Below are positions 42,214-50,654 of a DNA stretch of 64,000 nt, piece after piece. How positions within the stretch are numbered: the stretch's first letter is position 1; each line of letters begins with the position of its first letter. The translations under genes and the position numbers were made by a program. The notes beneath the pieces are model-generated. The model did not search any database. It was not told the origin of the DNA and worked only from the letters and a program-made list of their open reading frames with translations. The stretch spans positions 295,615-359,614 of the forward strand of contig DATMRS010000023.1 in the NCBI GenBank assembly GCA_035566015.1, written 5' to 3'. The stretch is from DATMRS01 sp035566015 (GTDB lineage Bacteria > Pseudomonadota > Alphaproteobacteria > Sphingomonadales > Sphingomonadaceae).

Positions 42214-42810
42214 CTACATGGACGGTTCGGGCCGAAAAGTCAATGAGCACGGGCGAGAACGCACCTGATCGACCAGTTGATCGCCGATTTCACGATAGAA
42301 TTCAGCGATGCTGACAAGAATCCATGGCGCTATTCGAAGAACCGCCCTGTCGGGGGGCAAGGAAGCACATCTGTCCTCGCTTTCGGGGGCGCCCGCCGCC
42401 GCCACGATATCGTCGAGAAGGCTGATGGCGTGAATCCGCCCGCCACAATGATGGAGGCAGGCGCTGATCCGGCCGATCGCGCGATGCCGCGCATGTTCCG
42501 CGCCGTCTATGCCCATCATCGCGCGCACCAGCCGCAGCTTGTTCGGCGTGTTGCGCAGTCGGGTGAAGGCCCGCACCTCGCTTTGCCGCTGCCCAAGGCA
42601 CAAGGCGGCTTCATCCGCCAATATGTTCAGGAACCGGTCGAGTTCGCGCAACCGATTGCCGAGGACGCGCGCATGCGGAGGCGTCCCGACGCCGCCGCCC
42701 ATCCGATGATCGGCATAGAGGATGAAGAAATCCACGCCCCGCGCCAGCGTCGCATGCGCCCGCGCCAGTTCGGTGCCGTCGCCGGCCTGTGCCCTTTCCG
42801 CGCGACCCAT
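42214..42810 (-). CDS. Hypothetical protein, 198 residues
   Basis: I do not recognise a named domain. The sequence is mostly helical in its first 130 residues (ARVLGNRLRELDRFLNILAD, RLRNTPNKLRLVRAMMG) and carries a CLHHCGG motif near 114-120 that could bind metal. Codon use is consistent with a real gene and the run NTPNKLRLVR is typical of small conserved sphingomonad proteins. There is no strong ribosome site before ATG 42810. It diverges from the methyltransferase chimera. A plus-strand ORF over the same stretch is judged a shadow. Confidence 0.55.
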   Translation of the reverse strand: MGRAERAQAGDGTELARAHATLARGVDFFILYADHRMGGGVGTPPHARVLGNRLRELDRFLNILADEAALCLGQRQSEVRAFTRLRNTPNKLRLVRAMMGIDGAEHARHRAIGRISACLHHCGGRIHAISLLDDIVAAAGAPESEDRCASLPPDRAVLRIAPWILVSIAEFYREIGDQLVDQVRSRPCSLTFRPEPSM

Positions 42811-42958
42811 GGCACACGGTAGCAGCGTCCCCGGCCGCCGTCGAACGCGATCGTCGCGGCCGGCTCCGGCATCCGATCGGGGGCTGATGCGTTCGGCCTA
42901 TCCTGCCCCGCCGCCGCGCGCTAGTCATGCGGACGTTCGTGAAAGGAGGGTCCAGCGC

Positions 42959-44230
42959 GTGACATCGCGAGAGACGACCGGACTGCTCACCCTGGCGGAA
43001 GCCCCGGTGCGCCAGAGTGTCTTCGAACAGTCGAGCGATCTCGCATGGCGCATGGCGTTCGGGGCGATCGGCTGGCCCTGGCTGCTCAGAAGCCTGTCGG
43101 GCGGGCGAAAGGCCGACAAGCGGCGGCTGCTCGCCTCGCTGGGTCTTGCGCCGGACGCGCTGCCGCATCTGGGTAGCTGGAAGGCCGACACCGCCTTCCT
43201 GAACCATATCGTCGAGACGATCGCGCGCACCCGCCCCGCCGTGGTGGTGGAGTTGGGCGCGGGCGCCTCGACGCTGGTGACGGCCAGGGCGCTCGAACGT
43301 CATGGCGGCGGCCGGCTGATCAGCTTCGACCAGCATGCCGGCTTCGTGACCGCGACGCGCGACTGGCTGGCGGAGAACGGCCTGTCGGCGGACCTGCGCC
43401 ATGCCCCCGTCAACGCGGGTATCGAAGGCTGGCCGGGCCGCTGGTATGATCTGGGCGACCTGCCCGCCTCCATCGACCTTCTCATCATCGACGGGCCGCC
43501 CTGGACGATCCACCCGCTCGTGCGCGGTGCGGCGGAGAGCCTGTTTTCCCGCCTGTCCCCCGGCGGCCACATCTTGCTCGACGATGCCGCGCGGCCGGGC
43601 GAGCGGCTCGTCGCCCGGCGCTGGCGGAGGGCATGGCCCGATATCGCCTTCAGGCGTGTCGGTGACGGCGCCAAGGGCACGCTGATCGGCGTCAGGCGCG
43701 GCGCACGCGCGCTCCCCGTCGCCGCGAACGATGCCGATCGCCCGCGCCGCTGGATGGCCGCCGCCGCCGGGCTCGTCGCGCTCGCCACGACCGGCTGGTT
43801 CGCGGCGAACGGCGTCGGCCTCGACCAGAGCTTCGTCGACGAAGCCGCCTCCTCCTATCAGGCCAGCATCGAAAAGCAGGCCGTCACATCGCCCGCCCTC
43901 CGGCCGCCGCGGGACGCCGCCATCGCCCGCCGCGCGGGCGTCACGCTGCCGCCTCTGCCGCGCGGCTGGCGCGTGCGCGACGTGCGGCTGCACGCGGCGC
44001 GGAGCGGCCCGGCGGTCATCCTGTCGCTGACGACGCCCGCGGGCGAGGCCGTCTCGCTCTACGCCGACAATGTCGAGACGCCCGCCGGCGCGCGCCCGCT
44101 GCTCGCCCACCGCGCGGGGACGACCGTCGCTTATTGGGAAGAGGGCGGCATGGCCTTCGCGATCGCCGGCGCGCTTGCGGGCGATCGCGCGCTGGAGCTT
44201 GCGGCGACGATCATCAACGGACGGGCCTGA
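42959..44230 (+). CDS. Chimera: SAM-methyltransferase-like domain + membrane helix + anti-sigma-like periplasmic domain
   Basis: A 423-residue protein starting at GTG 42959 with an ideal ribosome site (AAGGAGGG, 8 bases upstream). Residues 70-245 form a class I methyltransferase-like Rossmann domain: VVELGAGAST at 96-105, acidic FDQH near 123, IDGPPW at 177-182, and LSPGGHILLDD at 199-209. Residues 265-283 are one membrane helix. Residues 284-423 resemble the periplasmic part of membrane anti-sigma factors in sphingomonads (SFVDEAASSYQASI, LPPLPRGWRVRDVRL, TTVAYWEEGGMAFAIAG). There is no zinc-finger anti-sigma domain and no sigma gene adjacent. The methyltransferase would face the cytoplasm and the sensor-like part the periplasm. 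The acceptor is unknown; whether it methylates at all needs testing. Confidence 0.8.
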   Translation: MTSRETTGLLTLAEAPVRQSVFEQSSDLAWRMAFGAIGWPWLLRSLSGGRKADKRRLLASLGLAPDALPHLGSWKADTAFLNHIVETIARTRPAVVVELGAGASTLVTARALERHGGGRLISFDQHAGFVTATRDWLAENGLSADLRHAPVNAGIEGWPGRWYDLGDLPASIDLLIIDGPPWTIHPLVRGAAESLFSRLSPGGHILLDDAARPGERLVARRWRRAWPDIAFRRVGDGAKGTLIGVRRGARALPVAANDADRPRRWMAAAAGLVALATTGWFAANGVGLDQSFVDEAASSYQASIEKQAVTSPALRPPRDAAIARRAGVTLPPLPRGWRVRDVRLHAARSGPAVILSLTTPAGEAVSLYADNVETPAGARPLLAHRAGTTVAYWEEGGMAFAIAGALAGDRALELAATIINGRA

Positions 44231-44582
44231 TCCGCGCCCGGACGATGACTGCCCCCGATCGATCCCACGCTCTCGCCATCAACCATCTCGCGGGCGAACG
44301 GCCGAGGCGATAGCCTGACCCTCTCCCCGTCACCCCGACGAAAGTCGGGGCCCATGGACTCGGCTCGCTTCCTTGTCGATCGATTCGCTTCCATGGATTC
44401 CGACGTCCGTCGGAATGACGAATTTGGTGAAGCGCCGAGGCAACCGCTTGCGCCCCTGACGCATTATGGCTGCCATGGAAGGCGCAACAAGGGCATGGGC
44501 CGACGCCGAAGGGGTCGATCATCGTTCCGGCGATGGTTGCTGATCGTGTCCCGACGCCGCCCGGCGGACGCGCCCGCTAAAG
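44231..44582. other. 352-base non-coding region before the respiratory operon
   Basis: It holds a pair of palindromes at 44331-44419 and otherwise no convincing gene, RNA or clear -35/-10 pair that I can name. The promoter of the long act-cox operon most likely lies in its last 150 bases. ORFs drawn through it are of shadow quality. Confidence 0.6.
44331..44419. repeat. Paired palindromes of the GTCATTCC/GGAATGAC family
   Basis: The first hairpin is CCCCGAC (44333-44339) with GTCGGGG (44344-44350). The second is ATTCCGAC (44397-44404) with GTCGGAAT (44409-44416), ending in GAC. The inner edges carry CCATGGA and TCCATGGA-like sequences as in the pair at 16992. It lies upstream of the act operon and downstream of the chimera gene. 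Confidence 0.75.
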
Positions 44583-45245
44583 ATGGCGCAGATATTCACC
44601 CCCGCCTTCGACACCTATACGCGGCTCTTCCTCGCCGCGATCGTCCTATTCTTCGTCCTGCTTCTGCTGCTCGGCCCCGTCGCCGCCCTGTCCGGTTATC
44701 AAAGCCGCGTCGGCTGGACGGTGGAGCAGCCGGTGCCGTTCAGCCATGAGCATCATGTCGGCGGCCTCGGCATCGATTGCCGCTTCTGTCACGCCACCGT
44801 GGAGAGGAGCGCGCATGCCGGCTTCCCCTCCACCCATGTCTGCATGACCTGCCATTCGCAGATATGGACGGGCGCGCCGATGCTCGCGCCGATCCGCCGC
44901 AGCCTCGCCGAGGGCACGCCGCTCACCTGGAATCGCGTGTCGAAGCTGCCCGACTATGTCTATTTCAACCATGCGATCCACATCGATCGCGGCGTCGCCT
45001 GCGTGCGCTGCCACGGCCGGGTGGACCGCATGCCGCTCCTCGCGCGCGCGCATCCGTTCGAAATGCGCTTCTGCCTCGAATGCCATCGCGATCCCGCGCC
45101 GAAGCTCGGCCCCGTCGATCAGGTGACGCGGATGCCGCCGCTCGGCTGGGACGAGGGGACGCATCGCCGCTTCGCGCTGGCGGCGGCCAGGCGCTATCAT
45201 CTCGATCCGACGCGGCTCGACAAATGCGACATCTGCCACCGATGA
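44583..45245 (+). CDS. actA: Alternative complex III subunit A, pentaheme cytochrome c
   Basis: A 220-residue protein with an N-terminal membrane anchor (LFLAAIVLFFVLLLLLGPVA) and five CxxCH haem sites (CRFCH, CMTCH, CVRCH, CLECH, CDICH), as expected for ActA of alternative complex III, the quinol:cytochrome/oxidase complex that replaces bc1. It passes electrons from the ActB iron-sulfur clusters toward the periplasmic haems. It is the first gene of the operon and overlaps actB by ATGA. Confidence 0.92.
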   Translation: MAQIFTPAFDTYTRLFLAAIVLFFVLLLLLGPVAALSGYQSRVGWTVEQPVPFSHEHHVGGLGIDCRFCHATVERSAHAGFPSTHVCMTCHSQIWTGAPMLAPIRRSLAEGTPLTWNRVSKLPDYVYFNHAIHIDRGVACVRCHGRVDRMPLLARAHPFEMRFCLECHRDPAPKLGPVDQVTRMPPLGWDEGTHRRFALAAARRYHLDPTRLDKCDICHR

Positions 45246-48200
45246 GCGCGCGGTGGAAAGAGGTGCTCGCGGGGCTTCAGGCGCAAGGCGGCCGCCGCTT
45301 CTGGCGCGGGCTCGACGAGCTGGCCGGCTCGCCCGAATTCCGCGAGGCGATCGCCAGCGAGTTTCCCGCGCTGCAATCGGCCGACTGGAACCGGCGCGGC
45401 CTGCTGCGCGCGTTCGGCGCCTCGCTGGCGCTGGCGGGGCTCACGGGGTGCGAGGCAAGGCCCGACGGGCGTGCGATGCCCTATGTCGAGGACCCGGAGC
45501 ATCTCGTCCCCGGCCGCCCGCGCCTCTATGCGACGATGACGAGCTTCGCCGGCATCGCCCAGCCGGTGCTGGGCGTCACCTATGTCGGCCGGCCGACCAA
45601 GCTGGAAGGCAATCCCGATCATCCCGCGAGCCGGGGCGCGACCGACGCCTTCACCCAGGCCGCGCTGCTCGACCTCTATGACCCGGAACGGTCGCGCATC
45701 CCGCGCAACGCCTCGGGGCCGATAAGCTGGGACGCGCTGGACACCGCGCTCGCCGGGCGTGCGGCGATGCTCGACGCCAGCAAGGGCGAGGGCTTCCGCC
45801 TGCTGACGGGCGCCACCACTTCGCCGACGCTGCTGCGCCAGATCGACGCGCTGCTGGCGCGCTGGCCGGCGGCGCGCTGGCATGTTTTCGAACCCGTGAA
45901 CGACGACGCGCTCCACGCCGCGACGACGCAAGCGTTCGGCCGCGCGCTCGACAGCATCCCCCTGCTCGATCGCGCCGAGGCCACCGTCGCCTTCGACGCC
46001 GACCCGCTCGGGCCGGGGCCATATCAGGTGCGCGACAGCCTCGCCTGGTCGGCCCGCCGCCGCGCCTTCCAGCAGGGCGATGGCCGCGCCGACCTGATGG
46101 TGGCCGAACCCTCGCCCACCCTCACCGGCGCGCGCTCGCTCGATCGTCTCGTGGCCGAACCCTCACGCATCCCCGTGCTGGTCGCCGCGCTCGCGCGCGT
46201 CTTCGGCATCGTGCCCGACGCGCCCGCGCTCGATCCCGCCGAAACGCGCTGGATCGAGCGCGCGGCGAAGACGCTCGCCGCCGCCAAGGGGCGCGGGCTG
46301 GTGCTGGTAGGGACGGAGCAGCCGGCCGCGACACAGGCGCTCGGCTGGGCGATCGACGCGCGGCTCGGCAATCTCGGCGCCACCCGTCGCTTCATCGATC
46401 CGCTACGCCCGACGCCGCCGCCCGATCGCACGCTCGACGCCCTGCTCGCCGACATGGAGGGCGGTCGCGTCAACACGCTCGCCATTCTCGACAGCAATCC
46501 CGTCTACGCCTCGCCCGACGGCCCCGCCTTCGCCGCCGCGCTCCGCAAGGTCGCGTTCAGCGTCCATGCCGGCCTGTGGCATGACGAGACGGGACAGGCC
46601 TGCGGCTGGCACGCGCCGCTCGCCCATATCCTCGAAAGCTGGTCGGACGGGCGCGCCGCCGACGGCACCCCGGTCATCGCCCAACCCCTCGTCCGCCCCT
46701 TTTTCGACGTGCGCCCCCTCCACGCGATGCTCGCCGCGATCGGCGGCGATTTCACCGCCAGCGATCATGCGCTGGTGCAACAGACCTGGGCGGAAAAATG
46801 GGGCGCCCTGCAACCCCACTGGAACGAGGCGCTGCTCAAGGGCACCGCAACCCAAAGCTCCTCCCCTTCAGGAGAAAGTCCCAACCTAAGCCCCTCCCCT
46901 TCAGGGGAAAGTCCCAACCTAAGCCCCTCCCCTTCAGGGGAGGGGTTGGGGGTGGGGGAGCGCAACGATCACGCGGCCGGATTTTTGGAACGCCGCCCCC
47001 ACCCCAACCCCTCCCCTGAAGGGGAGGGGCTTGCGTTGCGCCCCCACCCCAACCCAGCGTCGGGTCGTCCAGTCCCCCGGACTGGACTTGGACTGCCGGG
47101 GGCAGCCCAACCCGATGCTCCTGAAGGGGAGGGGCTTGCGCTCCTCCTCCGCCCCGACCCCACCATCTGGGACGGCCGCCTCGCCAACAACCCGTGGGCG
47201 CAGGAGCAACCCAAGCCCGTTACGACGCTCACCTGGGACAATGCCGTCCTGATCGCCCCCGCTCTCGCCACCGCGCACGACCTCTCCGACGGCGACATGG
47301 TGCGCCTGACGAGCGGCCCCGCCTCGATCTCCGGCCCCGTCTGGATCATGCCCGGCCAGGCGCCCCGCACCGTCCTGATCCACCAAGGCTATGGCCGCCG
47401 CTTTGGTGAGGTGGCGCGCGATGCCGGGTTCGATGCGACGCCGCTGATCGGCCACGCCACTGTCACGCTCGAACGCGTGGATGGCCGCCGCGCGCTTGCC
47501 GCCGCGCAGGAGGCGCATGCGATCGACGGCAAGGATCTCGTCCGCATCGTTGATTTCATCGATACCGCGCCCAAACCGCCGCAGCAGCCAAAGCCCAGCT
47601 TCTGGGCCGAAAAGCCGCTGACGCGCCCCAATTGGGCGATGACGATCGATCTCGACCTGTGCACCGGCTGCGGCGCCTGCGTCACCGCCTGCAATGCGGA
47701 GAACAATATCCCGATGGTGGGGCGGGAGGAAGTGCGCAACGGCCGTCGCATGCACTGGCTGCGTGTCGATCGCTATTATGAAGGCGATCCGGCCGATCCC
47801 TTGCTCCACACCCAGCCGGTGCCCTGCATGCATTGCGAGGATGCGCCGTGCGAGATGGGCTGCCCCGTCAATGCCGCCGTCCACAGCCCCGAGGGGTTGA
47901 ACCTGCAAGTCTATAATCGCTGCGTCGGCACGCGGACCTGCTCGTCCTTCTGCCCCTATAAGGTCCGCCGCTTCAACTGGGACGATTATAGCGGCGACGC
48001 GCCCGAGAGCATCAAGGCGCAGCGCAACCCCAACGTCACCGTCCGCGCGCGCGGGGTGATGGAGAAATGCACCTATTGCATCCAGCGCATCTCCGCCGCG
48101 CGGATCGACGCCAAGATCGCCGGCCATCCGATCGCCGACGGCGCGGTGCGGACGGCCTGCCAGCAGGTCTGCCCGACTGGCGCGATCAGCTTCGGCGACA

Positions 48201-48331
48201 TCGCCGATCCGGCGGCGGCGGTCCAGAAGCGCAAGGCGTCGCCGCGCGATTATGCCTTGCTGGAGGAAGCGAATACGCGGCCGCGCACCAGCTATCTCGC
48301 GCGGATCGGCGGGAGGCGGGATCGTGGCTGA
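45242..48331 (+). CDS. actB: Alternative complex III subunit B (molybdopterin-like + 4-cluster iron-sulfur protein), with repeat insertion
   Basis: A 1029-residue protein. A twin-Arg and lipobox-like segment (RRGLLRAFGASLALAGLTGC) lies near 56-75; then comes the molybdopterin-oxidoreductase-like domain, which in this complex holds no cofactor. From about 800 come four cysteine clusters (CTGCGACVTAC, CMHCEDAPCEMGC, CVGTRTCSSFC, CTYCIQR with CQQVC). Residues about 538-633 are a low-complexity insertion encoded by palindromic repeats, between two parts that normally sit close together. The frame is kept. It is coupled to actA (ATGA) and actC (8-base overlap). Confidence 0.92.
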   Translation: MSARWKEVLAGLQAQGGRRFWRGLDELAGSPEFREAIASEFPALQSADWNRRGLLRAFGASLALAGLTGCEARPDGRAMPYVEDPEHLVPGRPRLYATMTSFAGIAQPVLGVTYVGRPTKLEGNPDHPASRGATDAFTQAALLDLYDPERSRIPRNASGPISWDALDTALAGRAAMLDASKGEGFRLLTGATTSPTLLRQIDALLARWPAARWHVFEPVNDDALHAATTQAFGRALDSIPLLDRAEATVAFDADPLGPGPYQVRDSLAWSARRRAFQQGDGRADLMVAEPSPTLTGARSLDRLVAEPSRIPVLVAALARVFGIVPDAPALDPAETRWIERAAKTLAAAKGRGLVLVGTEQPAATQALGWAIDARLGNLGATRRFIDPLRPTPPPDRTLDALLADMEGGRVNTLAILDSNPVYASPDGPAFAAALRKVAFSVHAGLWHDETGQACGWHAPLAHILESWSDGRAADGTPVIAQPLVRPFFDVRPLHAMLAAIGGDFTASDHALVQQTWAEKWGALQPHWNEALLKGTATQSSSPSGESPNLSPSPSGESPNLSPSPSGEGLGVGERNDHAAGFLERRPHPNPSPEGEGLALRPHPNPASGRPVPRTGLGLPGAAQPDAPEGEGLALLLRPDPTIWDGRLANNPWAQEQPKPVTTLTWDNAVLIAPALATAHDLSDGDMVRLTSGPASISGPVWIMPGQAPRTVLIHQGYGRRFGEVARDAGFDATPLIGHATVTLERVDGRRALAAAQEAHAIDGKDLVRIVDFIDTAPKPPQQPKPSFWAEKPLTRPNWAMTIDLDLCTGCGACVTACNAENNIPMVGREEVRNGRRMHWLRVDRYYEGDPADPLLHTQPVPCMHCEDAPCEMGCPVNAAVHSPEGLNLQVYNRCVGTRTCSSFCPYKVRRFNWDDYSGDAPESIKAQRNPNVTVRARGVMEKCTYCIQRISAARIDAKIAGHPIADGAVRTACQQVCPTGAISFGDIADPAAAVQKRKASPRDYALLEEANTRPRTSYLARIGGRRDRG
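46855..46958. repeat. Tandem 33-base palindromic repeats inside actB
   Basis: Three head-to-tail units start at 46855, 46888 and 46921. The first two are exactly 33 bases; the third runs on into a G-rich tail. Each holds a CCCCTTCAGG-type palindrome and encodes an 11-residue Ser/Pro/Gly repeat (SPSGESPNLSP-like). The length is a multiple of three, so the gene stays open. Confidence 0.9.
46921..47032. repeat. Long near-perfect inverted repeat inside actB
   Basis: The 38-base arm at 46921-46958 and the 37-base arm at 46996-47032 are reverse complements apart from one extra G, with a 37-base spacer. Each arm is itself a CCCCTCCCC/GGGGAGGGG palindrome, so the mRNA could form a strong structure within the actB coding sequence. 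Confidence 0.88.
47041..47141. repeat. Third repeat copy interrupted by another palindrome
   Basis: CCCCCACCCCAACCC (47041-47055) and CTCCTGAAGGGGAGGGGCTT (from 47119) are the two ends of another copy of the same element. Between them is an unrelated palindrome, GTCCAGTCC-CCC-GGACTGGAC at 47067-47087. This looks like one repeat inserted into another, all still in frame. Confidence 0.75.
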
Positions 48332-49658
48332 CGCGAAGGACCTGCGCGCCGATTACGATACGGTGGCCGAGGAGGTGGTCGATCTTCCCCTCGCCTTTCC
48401 CGCGACGCGCGGCTGGTGGCTGTGCTTCTCGGGTGCGCTCGGCCTGCTGCTCCTCTGGTTCGTTTCGGTGGTGGTGCTGTTCGGCAAGGGCGTGGTCGTG
48501 TGGGGCAACACGATCCCGGTCAACTGGGGCATGGCGATCATCAACTATGTCTGGTTCTTGGGGATAGGTCATGCCGGCACGCTGATTTCGGCGCTGCTCC
48601 TCATTTCCGATCGCAACTGGCGCAACTCGCTCAATCGCTTCGCCGAGGCGATGACCCTGTGCGCGGTGGTCTGCGCCGGCCTCTATCCGATCCTCCATCT
48701 CGGCCGGCCTTGGTATTTCTACTGGATCGCGCCCTATTTCAGCTCGATGACGGTCTGGCCGCAGTTCAAAAGCCCACTGACGTGGGACTTTTTCGCGGTG
48801 CTCACCTACCTGCTCGTCTCGCTCTTCTTCTGGTATCTCGGCATCCTTCCCGATCTCGCCTCGGCGCGCGACCGGGCACGCTCGCGCGGCTATCAGCTTT
48901 TCTTCGGCATCGTCTCCCTGGGGTGGCGGGGGCAGGCGGCGCACTGGGCGCGCTGGCGGCAGGTCTATGCGATCACGGCGGCGATCGCGGTGCCGCTGGT
49001 CGTGTCGGTCCATTCCGAAATCTCGCTGCTCTTCGCCGCCGGGCCGATCCCCGGCTGGAACAGCACGGTCTTTCCGCCTTATTTCGTCGCGGGCGCGGCT
49101 TTTTCGGGTTTCGCCGTCGTGTCGATGATCGCGATCGCGATGCGCGCCGCCTTGCCCTTGCGGCCGCTCGTCACGCCGCGCCACCTCGACATGCTCGGTC
49201 TTGCGACGCTCGCGACCGGGCTGATGACCGCCTACGGCTATTTTATCGAGGTCTTCGACGCGCTCTATGCCGGGCAGGAGGAGGCGGCGACACTCCATGA
49301 CCGGCTGTTCGGCCATTATGCGTGGGCCTATTGGGGCGCGGTCCTGCTCAATTTCGTGCCGCTGCAACTCCTCTGGTGGCGCCGCTGCCGCCGCAGCCCG
49401 CGCATCCTCTTCGCGGTCGGCCTCTCGGTCGCGATCGGCATGTGGATGGAGCGGTTCATGCTGATCGTCACCTCGCTCTATCGCGACTGGCTCGTCTCCT
49501 CCTACGGCCATTACATGCCCAGCCTCTGGGACTGGACATTGTTCGCAGGGATGGGCGGCGTGTTCCTCGTCCCCTTCCTCCTCTTCGTCCGCTTCCTGCC
49601 CGTCATCTCGGCCAGCGAGACGAAGGAGGAGGTGCATGAGGAGGCGGAAGATGGCTGA
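48324..49658 (+). CDS. actC: Alternative complex III subunit C, NrfD-like quinol-binding membrane protein
   Basis: A 444-residue protein with about ten membrane helices of the NrfD/PsrC family, including the conserved GIGHAGTLISALL and LHLGRPWYFYW stretches. It holds the quinol site and may take part in proton transfer. GTG 48324 follows GGGAGGCGGG and overlaps the end of actB by 8 bases. Confidence 0.92.
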   Translation: MADAKDLRADYDTVAEEVVDLPLAFPATRGWWLCFSGALGLLLLWFVSVVVLFGKGVVVWGNTIPVNWGMAIINYVWFLGIGHAGTLISALLLISDRNWRNSLNRFAEAMTLCAVVCAGLYPILHLGRPWYFYWIAPYFSSMTVWPQFKSPLTWDFFAVLTYLLVSLFFWYLGILPDLASARDRARSRGYQLFFGIVSLGWRGQAAHWARWRQVYAITAAIAVPLVVSVHSEISLLFAAGPIPGWNSTVFPPYFVAGAAFSGFAVVSMIAIAMRAALPLRPLVTPRHLDMLGLATLATGLMTAYGYFIEVFDALYAGQEEAATLHDRLFGHYAWAYWGAVLLNFVPLQLLWWRRCRRSPRILFAVGLSVAIGMWMERFMLIVTSLYRDWLVSSYGHYMPSLWDWTLFAGMGGVFLVPFLLFVRFLPVISASETKEEVHEEAEDG

Positions 49659-50181
49659 TCCGCTGCCCCTCGGCCTTCTCGCCCAGTTCCCCGGCCCCGA
49701 GCGGCTGGTGGACGCGGCGCGCATCGCCCGGGCCGAGGGTGCGCGCGGCGTCGACGCCTTCACTCCCTTCCCCGTGGACGAGTTGAACGATGTGCTCGAC
49801 ATCCATGAGCGCAGCATTGCCCGGCTGGGCTTTTACGGCGGCGTTTTCGGGCTGGTCGCGGCCTATGCGATGCAGATCGGGACCAATCTCGATTATCCGC
49901 TCGACATAGGCGGCCGTCCGCTGATCGCGCTTCAGGCCTTCGCGCTGATCGGGTTCGAGCTGACCGTCCTCTTCGCGGTCCTGTTCATGGTGGTCGGCTT
50001 CTTCATCCTCAACCGGCTACCCCATTATCATCAGCCGCTTTTCTGGGTCGATCGTTTCGAGCACGCCACGCGCGACGGCTTCTTCCTGTTCCTCGCGACC
50101 GGCGACGAGGACGCTTTTCAGGAGGGGCACCACCTCCTCGCCAGCCTTGCCCCGCTGAGCATCGACGAGGTGCCGCGATGA
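49651..50181 (+). CDS. actD: Alternative complex III subunit D
   Basis: A 176-residue protein with two membrane helices (GGVFGLVAAYAMQI near 68 and ALIGFELTVLFAVLFMVVGF near 101), the ActD/DUF3341 layout. It is a structural subunit beside ActC. ATG 49651 is chosen for the GGAGGCGG site upstream; ATG 49636 is also in frame and overlaps actC. It overlaps actE by ATGA. Confidence 0.88.
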   Translation: MADPLPLGLLAQFPGPERLVDAARIARAEGARGVDAFTPFPVDELNDVLDIHERSIARLGFYGGVFGLVAAYAMQIGTNLDYPLDIGGRPLIALQAFALIGFELTVLFAVLFMVVGFFILNRLPHYHQPLFWVDRFEHATRDGFFLFLATGDEDAFQEGHHLLASLAPLSIDEVPR

Positions 50182-50654
50182 ACCCGGCGCGCCTCTCCAT
50201 CGCCCTCCTGATCCTCCTCGCCGCCTGCGACAATATGGTCCGCCAGCCCCGCTACGACGTCTATGGCGAGGGCCCCCTGTTCGCCGACGGCAAGGCGATG
50301 CAGACGCCGCCCGCCGGCACGATCGCCCGCGACGCGCCGCATTGGGCGGCCGAGGCGGAGCGCCCGCCGATGACGCTGGCGCTGCTCGACCGCGGGCGCG
50401 GGCGCTACGCCATCTATTGCTCGATGTGCCACGCGCTCGACGGATCGGGCGACGGCACCGTGCCCGCGCGTGGCTTCCCGCGCCCCGCCGATTTCCGAGC
50501 CACCAGCCAGCGCGCGCTTTCCGGTGCGGACATCTACAAGGCGATCTCCGACGGCTATGGCGTGATGTACGGTTTCCGCGATCGCGTCCCCCCGCACGAC
50601 CGCTGGGCGATCGCCGCCTATGTCCAGGCCTTGCAGCGGCTCGGCGGATCATGA
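50178..50654 (+). CDS. actE: Alternative complex III subunit E, monohaem cytochrome c
   Basis: A 158-residue lipoprotein-type cytochrome: signal ending LLAAC (Cys 17), one haem site CSMCH near 81-85, and a later Met-rich segment (YGVMYGF) that may give the axial Met. It is the last electron carrier of the complex before the oxidase. It overlaps actF by ATGA. Confidence 0.9.
   Translation: MNPARLSIALLILLAACDNMVRQPRYDVYGEGPLFADGKAMQTPPAGTIARDAPHWAAEAERPPMTLALLDRGRGRYAIYCSMCHALDGSGDGTVPARGFPRPADFRATSQRALSGADIYKAISDGYGVMYGFRDRVPPHDRWAIAAYVQALQRLGGS

Noticed and set aside
42277..42822. 181-codon plus-strand ORF opposite the 198-residue hypothetical gene
   Set aside because: The minus frame has more natural composition and a plausible Cys-His motif; the plus frame has no ribosome site. 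The choice is not certain.
44354..44749. 131-codon plus-strand ORF before and over actA
   Set aside because: It reads through the palindrome pair and then the start of actA in the wrong frame.
46855..47141. Possible CRISPR array
   Set aside because: The units are contiguous tandem and inverted palindromes without unique spacers, there are no cas genes, and they lie inside an open coding frame.
48186..49817. A 543-codon minus-strand ORF opposite actC
   Set aside because: It is charged and repetitive with no domain; actC is clear on the other strand.
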